A DNA stretch of 64,000 nt from contig JAQWCH010000001.1 in the NCBI GenBank assembly GCA_028705995.1, forward strand, positions 68,166 to 132,165, in the 5' to 3' direction. Below are positions 58,290 through 64,000 of this stretch, one piece after another. Numbering within the stretch: the stretch's first letter is position 1; each line of letters opens with the position of its first letter. The notes beneath the pieces were generated by a model. It was not told the origin of the DNA, ran no database searches, and saw nothing but the letters and a program-made list of their open reading frames with translations. This DNA is from Bacilli bacterium. Lineage in GTDB: Bacteria > Bacillota_I > Bacilli_A > RFN20 > CAG-826. Made by a program: the position numbers and the translations under genes.

Positions 58290-59378
58290 ATGTTTCTTGC
58301 TTGGAAAGAAATAAAACACGCGAAAGCAAAGTTTGCTCTTATTATGGCGGTTGTGACGCTTGTTAGTTATCTTGTATACTTTTTAACTTCGCTCGCCTAT
58401 GGGCTGGCTTCCTCCTATACCAACGGCGTGACTAAATGGGAAGCTGATCAAATTGTTTTAACCGCGGACGCTAATGATAATGTGATGATGTCATTAATGG
58501 GCGAAAGTGATTATCAAGCAATTACGGTTACGGGCGAAAAAGCGAAATTAGGCTTATTCCCTGCTGTCATCAAACAAAAAACGCCATTAACTTCACTTGA
58601 TACACGTGAAGAAGTCTATATTTTTGGGATTGAAGAAGATAGTTTTATTGCCCCAAAAGAAATACCGCCCGCCGGGTTAAGCGATAATCAAGTTGTTGTT
58701 GATGCCAGTTTAAAAGATCTTGGTTATGAACTAAACATGCAAATTGTTGTTCCGGGCATTGAACCAGAATTAGTCTTCGAAATTGTTGGTTTTACAGAAA
58801 AGGCGACTTATCAAACAGCGCCGATCGTTTATGCCAATCTTGCAACCTGGAAACAAATTCGTTACCAAGCGATTCCCGTTGAAGTTTTCTCCGCCGTTGT
58901 TATTCAAGGAAGTGTGACGAGTTTAGTTGATAGTAGTGTCACCGCGGGTGAGCTCGTAAGCTATGAGATTCAAGATTTCATTAATTCGCTACCAGGCTAC
59001 ACGGCGCAAGTTGCAACTTTTTCCTTGATGATTGGCTTTTTAATCTTTATTGTCGCGTTTGTACTCGCCATCTTTATTTATGTCTTAACAATTCAAAAAT
59101 CAAGTATGTTTGGTGTGATGAAAGCCCAAGGAATTTCTAATGCTTATATTGGGCGTTCAGTTGTCGCCCAAACATTCATTATTACAGCAATTGGCGTGGC
59201 AATTGGCTTAGCCTTAACGCTTATTTCTGGATACTTCCTAGCGGGCACTGTGCCTTTTGCGATTAATTTATTGTTTTATATCGCGATTACCGCCGGCTTC
59301 TTTGTTTTTGCTATTTTTGGTGGCTTGTTCTCCGTGCGCGCTGTACTTAAAATCGATCCATTACGGGCGATTGGTTAG
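58290..59378 (+). CDS. ABC transporter permease (HrtB/FtsX-like, MacB family)
   Basis: N- and C-terminal TM clusters; pairs with ATPase downstream. Confidence 0.85.
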   Translation: MFLAWKEIKHAKAKFALIMAVVTLVSYLVYFLTSLAYGLASSYTNGVTKWEADQIVLTADANDNVMMSLMGESDYQAITVTGEKAKLGLFPAVIKQKTPLTSLDTREEVYIFGIEEDSFIAPKEIPPAGLSDNQVVVDASLKDLGYELNMQIVVPGIEPELVFEIVGFTEKATYQTAPIVYANLATWKQIRYQAIPVEVFSAVVIQGSVTSLVDSSVTAGELVSYEIQDFINSLPGYTAQVATFSLMIGFLIFIVAFVLAIFIYVLTIQKSSMFGVMKAQGISNAYIGRSVVAQTFIITAIGVAIGLALTLISGYFLAGTVPFAINLLFYIAITAGFFVFAIFGGLFSVRAVLKIDPLRAIG

Positions 59379-59386
59379 GAGATTAT

Positions 59387-60079
59387 ATGCGTAAATTAAT
59401 TGAAATGCGGAATATCACCAAAGACTTTTTGCAAGGTGATGATGTCATTCACGCTTTAAAAGAAACAAATTTTACCGCCTATGAAGGTGAACTCATCGCG
59501 ATTATCGGCCCATCGGGCAGCGGTAAGTCGACATTCTTAACAATTCTTGGGGGTCTACAAACACCGACAACAGGGGAAGTCTTAATCGACGGCAAACCAT
59601 TTAGTCGACTTTCGCTTAAAGATCGTTCGAATGTGCGGTTTAATCAAATTGGCTTTATTCTACAAGCCGCTAATCTTATTCCGTTTTTACGAATCAGCGA
59701 TCAAATGTACTTATATAACCGAATTGAACGTTCGAAAGCGAATCAGACACGTTTAGATGAACTTTATACGCGGCTTGGTATTGCTAAATTGGCGAAAAAA
59801 TACCCCGCTGAACTTAGTGGTGGTGAACGGCAACGCGTCGCAATTGCGAAAGCTCTTTATCATGACCCAGTTGTTGTCTTAGCGGATGAACCAACTGCCG
59901 CTCTTGATACAGCGCGTGCTTTTGAAGTAATTCGGCTTTTAGCAAAAGAAACAAAAGATGAGAAAAAAGCGACAATTATGGTCACCCATGATGAACGCTT
60001 AACCGCTTTTTGTGATAAAGTCTATGTGATTATCGATGGTGTGATGCAAGAACGCCTCAAAGAAGAAGCCAGCACATAA
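59387..60079 (+). CDS. ABC transporter ATP-binding protein (HrtA/LolD-like)
   Basis: IGPSGSGKSTFLTILGGLQTPTTGEV; LSGGERQRVAIAKAL; VLADEPTAALD. Confidence 0.93.
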   Translation: MRKLIEMRNITKDFLQGDDVIHALKETNFTAYEGELIAIIGPSGSGKSTFLTILGGLQTPTTGEVLIDGKPFSRLSLKDRSNVRFNQIGFILQAANLIPFLRISDQMYLYNRIERSKANQTRLDELYTRLGIAKLAKKYPAELSGGERQRVAIAKALYHDPVVVLADEPTAALDTARAFEVIRLLAKETKDEKKATIMVTHDERLTAFCDKVYVIIDGVMQERLKEEAST

Positions 60080-60087
60080 TATTATAT

Positions 60088-60116
60088 TTGCGATATAGTT
60101 AATATATCGCTATAAT
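60088..60116 (+). promoter_or_regulatory. promoter of ileS T-box transcript
   Basis: TTGCGA-N17-TATAAT. Confidence 0.6.
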
Positions 60117-60117
60117 T

Positions 60118-60360
60118 AGTCCGTTATCAAAAACTGATTATCGAAGACAAGTGATTGAATATCTTCCAGCCCAGCGAGTGAAATTAGTGTGAGTTCATCT
60201 GGAAAACTCAAATCATATCCCTTCGTAGGGTCTTACTGAAAAAAAGTAAGTAAGAACGCCTCACTCCCGTTACGAGTTTTGAGTGCTTAAAAGCAATTTT
60301 AAGTAATAAGGTGGTACCGCGCGCCGCGTCCTTATAAAGGATTAGGCGCTTTTTATTTAA
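60118..60360 (+). ncRNA. T-box riboswitch (isoleucine, probable specifier AUC) upstream of ileS
   Basis: AAGGTGGTACCGCG T-box (60308-60321), CTCAA-ATC-ATA (specifier 60212-60214), downstream GCGCCGCGTCC..GGATTAGGCGC-TTTTTA terminator-like. Confidence 0.9.
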
Positions 60361-60372
60361 TCGGAGGTCGCT

Positions 60373-63114
60373 ATGGAACTAAAAAACACATTATTAATGC
60401 CGAAAACAGCATTTGAGATGCGTGGTAATCTCAATAAAAAAGAGCCACTACTTGTGCAGGAATGGCGCGAAAAAGATCTTTATCATGTGATGAACAAGAA
60501 AAAAGAAAATGCGCCGACATTTATGCTCCATGATGGACCACCTTATGCTAACGGCAATATTCATTGCGGGCATATGCTTAATCGCATCTTAAAAGATTTT
60601 ATTGTCCGCTATAAAAATATGGCGGGTTTTGTGACGCCCTTTACATTTGGTTGGGATACGCATGGCTTACCAATTGAAAACAAAGTAACAGCCTCGGGTG
60701 TTGACCGCAAAGCGACGCCAATTAATGAATTCCGTGATATCTGTGCCCGCTATGCAAAAACCCAAGTTGATCTTCAAAAAGAACAAATTCGGCGTTTAGG
60801 CTGTCTTGGCGATTATGATCAGCCATATTTAACGCTTGATGCGACCTATGAAGCCGATCAACTTCGTGTTTTTGCCCAAATGGCGTTAGCGGGTCTCATC
60901 TATAAAGGTAAAAAACCTGTTTATTGGTCACCAAGTAGTGAATCCGCTTTAGCGGAAGCCGAGATTGAATATCATGACGTGACTTCACCGGCGATTTATG
61001 TTGCCTTTAAGTTAGTCGCGGGGCAAACATTATTACCAAGTGATAGCAAACTCGTAATTTGGACGACGACACCGTGGACGATTCCGGCAAATCTTGCAAT
61101 TTCGCTTCACCCAGAATTTACGTATGGTCTATATCAAACTGATTTTGGTCACCTCGTCCTCTTAACTGATTTAGCTGAGAAAGTGATGCAGGACCTTAAT
61201 ATCAATAACTACCACCTCGTGCGCACATTTAAAGGCGAAACGCTTGAAGGACTTGAAGCTATCCATCCTTTATATGGGCGTGTTTCGAAAGTAATTTGTG
61301 GTACTCACGTTACAGCAGACGCTGGCACTGGCCTTGTCCACACGGCGCCAGGTCACGGCGCTGATGACTTTATTGTTGGGCAAAAATATGGACTGGAAGT
61401 TTTTTGTCCAGTTGATGAACACGGTAAAATGACAAGTGAAGCGGGTGAACGTTTAGCTGGGCTATCGTATTATGCCGCGAATAAAGAAGTCCTCGCATGG
61501 TTAAAAGAAAATGATGCTTTATTAAGTGAAAGCACAATTGTCCATAGCTATCCACACGATTGGCGAACACATAAACCAGTTATTTTCCGCGCCACACCAC
61601 AATGGTTTTGTTCAATTGACGCGATTAAAGAACAATTAATGACGAATATTCAAAAAGTCGCTTGGACACCGGAATGGGGCGAAAAGCGCATGTTAAACAT
61701 GGTCAAAGACCGCACCGACTGGTGTATCTCCCGGCAACGGGTATGGGGTGTTCCAATTCCGATTATTTATTGTGAGGATGGCACGCCAATCATTGAAGAA
61801 GCAGTGTTTGATTATATTATTGACCAAGTTAAAAAATACGGGACAAATGTTTGGTTTACCGCTGATGTCAAAGATTTATTACCACCCGAGTATCAAAATG
61901 TCCATTCTCCGCATGGCATCTTTAGCAAAGAAAAAGATATCATGGATGTGTGGTTTGATAGTGGTTCTTCGAACATTCACGTGATAAAAAATAAAAATCT
62001 ACCGTATCCAGTTGACCTCTATCTAGAAGGTAATGACCAATATCGCGGGTGGTTTAACTCTTCATTAATTATCGCCACCGCCTTAACAGGTAATGCACCG
62101 TATAAAGCAGTATTAAGCCATGGTTTTGTCATGGATGAAAACTGGGATAAGATGTCAAAATCCAAAGGAAACGGTATTGATCCAATTAAGATTGCCGATA
62201 CTTTTGGTAGCGATATTCTCCGGCTTTGGGCGGCGAGTGTTGACTATCAAGCTGATGTGCGCATCTCGGAAGATATCATTAAACAAAGTTCAGAAACATA
62301 TCGTAAAATCCGTAATACACTAAAGTTTTTACTAGGGAATTTATCTTCTAGCCAAGCGGAAATTGATCAAGGTAGCGTCCTTAAAAATGTGCAATATTCG
62401 TTTATTGATCAATTAATTCTTAATAAACTTTATGAAGTTACCAATGCGACCTTAAACGCTTATGAGCATTATGCATTTGCCAATGTATTAGCGTTATTAA
62501 CGAACTTTATCGTCACCGATTTATCCGCCTTATATCTTGATTACGCCAAAGATATTTTATACTGCGAAGCTTTAAATAGTCCGCGGCGGCGCGCGGTGGT
62601 CGCAAGTTTGTACACGATATTTAATCATTTAATTCGCTTACTAAATCCGCTGCTACCATTTACGGTCGAAGAAGCTTATCGCGCTTTAAATCTAAAAGAG
62701 GCTCTTATTAGTGCCCAACTTTTAAGCTTGCCAGAAATAAGTCCTACAAGTGAAGGATTGAGTGCGCATTATATTAAGTTCTTGAGCTTACGTGAACGCG
62801 TTTTTAAACAACTTGAAAATGCGCGCTCTGCTGGTCAAATTGGCTCAAGCCAAGAAGCAATGGTCACGGTTGGCGTTGATGATGAAAAACTATATACTGA
62901 ACTTAGTGTTCTTGATGATGATGAACGCGCGCGCTTATTTATTGTTTCAAAAGTCACATTAACGCGTGGTCGAGAAGTCGAAGTCACCTTAGCAACGGGC
63001 ACTAAATGTGAGCGTTGTTGGAATTATCGTGACGATGTGCACGTATCCCACGATGGTCATCACCTTTGTGGGCGTTGTGCTAACGTCATTGGAGCAATAC
63101 ATGAAGAAGTGTAA
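60373..63114 (+). CDS. ileS: isoleucyl-tRNA synthetase
   Basis: HDGPPYANGNIHCGHMLNRILKD; KMSKSKGNG; C-terminal zinc CERCWNY..CGRC. Confidence 0.98.
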   Translation: MELKNTLLMPKTAFEMRGNLNKKEPLLVQEWREKDLYHVMNKKKENAPTFMLHDGPPYANGNIHCGHMLNRILKDFIVRYKNMAGFVTPFTFGWDTHGLPIENKVTASGVDRKATPINEFRDICARYAKTQVDLQKEQIRRLGCLGDYDQPYLTLDATYEADQLRVFAQMALAGLIYKGKKPVYWSPSSESALAEAEIEYHDVTSPAIYVAFKLVAGQTLLPSDSKLVIWTTTPWTIPANLAISLHPEFTYGLYQTDFGHLVLLTDLAEKVMQDLNINNYHLVRTFKGETLEGLEAIHPLYGRVSKVICGTHVTADAGTGLVHTAPGHGADDFIVGQKYGLEVFCPVDEHGKMTSEAGERLAGLSYYAANKEVLAWLKENDALLSESTIVHSYPHDWRTHKPVIFRATPQWFCSIDAIKEQLMTNIQKVAWTPEWGEKRMLNMVKDRTDWCISRQRVWGVPIPIIYCEDGTPIIEEAVFDYIIDQVKKYGTNVWFTADVKDLLPPEYQNVHSPHGIFSKEKDIMDVWFDSGSSNIHVIKNKNLPYPVDLYLEGNDQYRGWFNSSLIIATALTGNAPYKAVLSHGFVMDENWDKMSKSKGNGIDPIKIADTFGSDILRLWAASVDYQADVRISEDIIKQSSETYRKIRNTLKFLLGNLSSSQAEIDQGSVLKNVQYSFIDQLILNKLYEVTNATLNAYEHYAFANVLALLTNFIVTDLSALYLDYAKDILYCEALNSPRRRAVVASLYTIFNHLIRLLNPLLPFTVEEAYRALNLKEALISAQLLSLPEISPTSEGLSAHYIKFLSLRERVFKQLENARSAGQIGSSQEAMVTVGVDDEKLYTELSVLDDDERARLFIVSKVTLTRGREVEVTLATGTKCERCWNYRDDVHVSHDGHHLCGRCANVIGAIHEEV

Positions 63115-63673
63115 TCCGCATGTCGCTAAAATTTTATTAAGCTTTTATCCGTTAATCCCCGTATTAATTGGTCTTGATCAATTAACAAAGTGGTTAGCGT
63201 ATTTAAACAATGTCAATATTTGGATTATTCCAAATTTCTTTGGCTTTTACTATACGCGGAATACGGGCGCCGCATGGTCGTTATTTGAAAACAATTTGTT
63301 GGCGCTAGCTTTTGTTTCACTTATCGCCGGGATTACGATGCTTGTGTACCGCATTATCGTGCGTAAGAAGCTCACGGTCGCTGCTCGAGCAGTGTGGGCG
63401 GTGATTATCGCGGGTACTTGGGGAAACTTTATTGACCGCGCCTTTTATGAAGAAGGGGTAATTGATTTTATCGCCTTCAAATTTGGTGATTATCAATTTC
63501 CAATCTTTAACTTTGCCGATATGTGTTTGACATTAGGGGCAATTGCTTTAATGATTTTAATGTTGATTGAAAAAGATATGGTGCCGAAAGAAAAAATTCC
63601 ACTTGTTCAAGAAGCGCTTAGCAATCAAGAAGTAGAACCGCCTTTACCCGATGATCAATCAAAAGAAGAGTAA
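63101..63673 (+). CDS. lspA: lipoprotein signal peptidase
   Basis: LDQLTKW; YYTRNTGAAWSLFENN; GNFIDRAFYEEGVIDFI; start at ATG 63101 overlapping ileS. Confidence 0.95.
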   Translation: MKKCNPHVAKILLSFYPLIPVLIGLDQLTKWLAYLNNVNIWIIPNFFGFYYTRNTGAAWSLFENNLLALAFVSLIAGITMLVYRIIVRKKLTVAARAVWAVIIAGTWGNFIDRAFYEEGVIDFIAFKFGDYQFPIFNFADMCLTLGAIALMILMLIEKDMVPKEKIPLVQEALSNQEVEPPLPDDQSKEE

Positions 63674-63676
63674 TTA

Positions 63677-64000
63677 ATGGAAACAAAAACTTTATTCGTT
63701 AGCAAGATTGACCACAATCGACGCCTCGATCTATTTTTAGTCGAATACCAAAGCGAGCACTCGCGTTCTTTTTGGACAAATCACATTAAGAGGGGATCGG
63801 TTTTAGTTAATGGTCTCCAAGTCAAAGCTGGTCATACGTTAAAAGAAAATGATCAAATCACGATTGATCTAAGTGAATTAGCGCCAACAACTTTAGTATC
63901 GGAAAATATCCCACTTACTATTGTTTATGAAGATGAAGATGTGCTAGTAATTGATAAACCAGCGGGACTTGTCGTTCATCCGGGTGCTGGTCATCATCAA
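63677..64000 (+). CDS. rluD: RluD-family pseudouridine synthase, N-terminal part (truncated by window end)
   Basis: METKTLFVSKIDHNRRLDLFL, S4-like region, IVYEDEDVLVIDKPAGLVVHPGAGH. Confidence 0.92.
   Translation, partial: METKTLFVSKIDHNRRLDLFLVEYQSEHSRSFWTNHIKRGSVLVNGLQVKAGHTLKENDQITIDLSELAPTTLVSENIPLTIVYEDEDVLVIDKPAGLVVHPGAGHHQ

Noticed and set aside
1-64000. CRISPR arrays, prophage, transposons, defence islands, biosynthetic clusters
   Set aside because: No spaced direct repeats, transposase, integrase, phage structural or defence-family genes seen; the window is ordinary core genome.

Overview
The window is a dense housekeeping segment of a low-GC Firmicutes/Mollicutes-like chromosome. 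TGA serves as a stop codon (for example at the ends of the first M42 peptidase, glgP, pheS and pirin), so code 11 rather than code 4 fits. Gene content: trmB (partial), two M42 peptidases, ytpR, nicotinate phosphoribosyltransferase, a LacI regulator, tyrS, rpsD, ezrA-iscS/nifS-thiI, a BMP-type nucleoside ABC transporter, infC-rpmI-rplT, thrS, degV, a ROK protein, pyk, pfkA, dnaB/dnaI-like genes, a fused mutM-coaE gene, polA, dnaE, nrnA, a one-chain serine dehydratase, ackA, glgB-glgP, dUTPase, a large unknown membrane protein, an ECF S component, DUF523, hemolysin III, a DUF45 peptidase, a TrmH-type methylase, pheST, pirin, mraZ-rsmH-small ORF, ftsA-ftsZ, gpx, an ABC exporter, ileS, lspA and rluD (partial). 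I saw no CRISPR array, prophage, transposon, rRNA or tRNA gene. The most notable observations are the MutM-CoaE fusion; four T-box leaders, with a much-shortened Stem I upstream of tyrS; an attenuator plus likely AUU start for infC; a dcw cluster without murein genes, with a small TM protein in the ftsL position and an FtsA lacking an obvious membrane-targeting helix; an unassigned foldable leader upstream of the BMP transporter; an AT-hook-like tail on GlgB; and a ROK protein without the family zinc motif. No clearly novel multi-gene system (defence, biosynthetic or mobile) was identified. All RNA folds and homology calls were made by eye and need computation.
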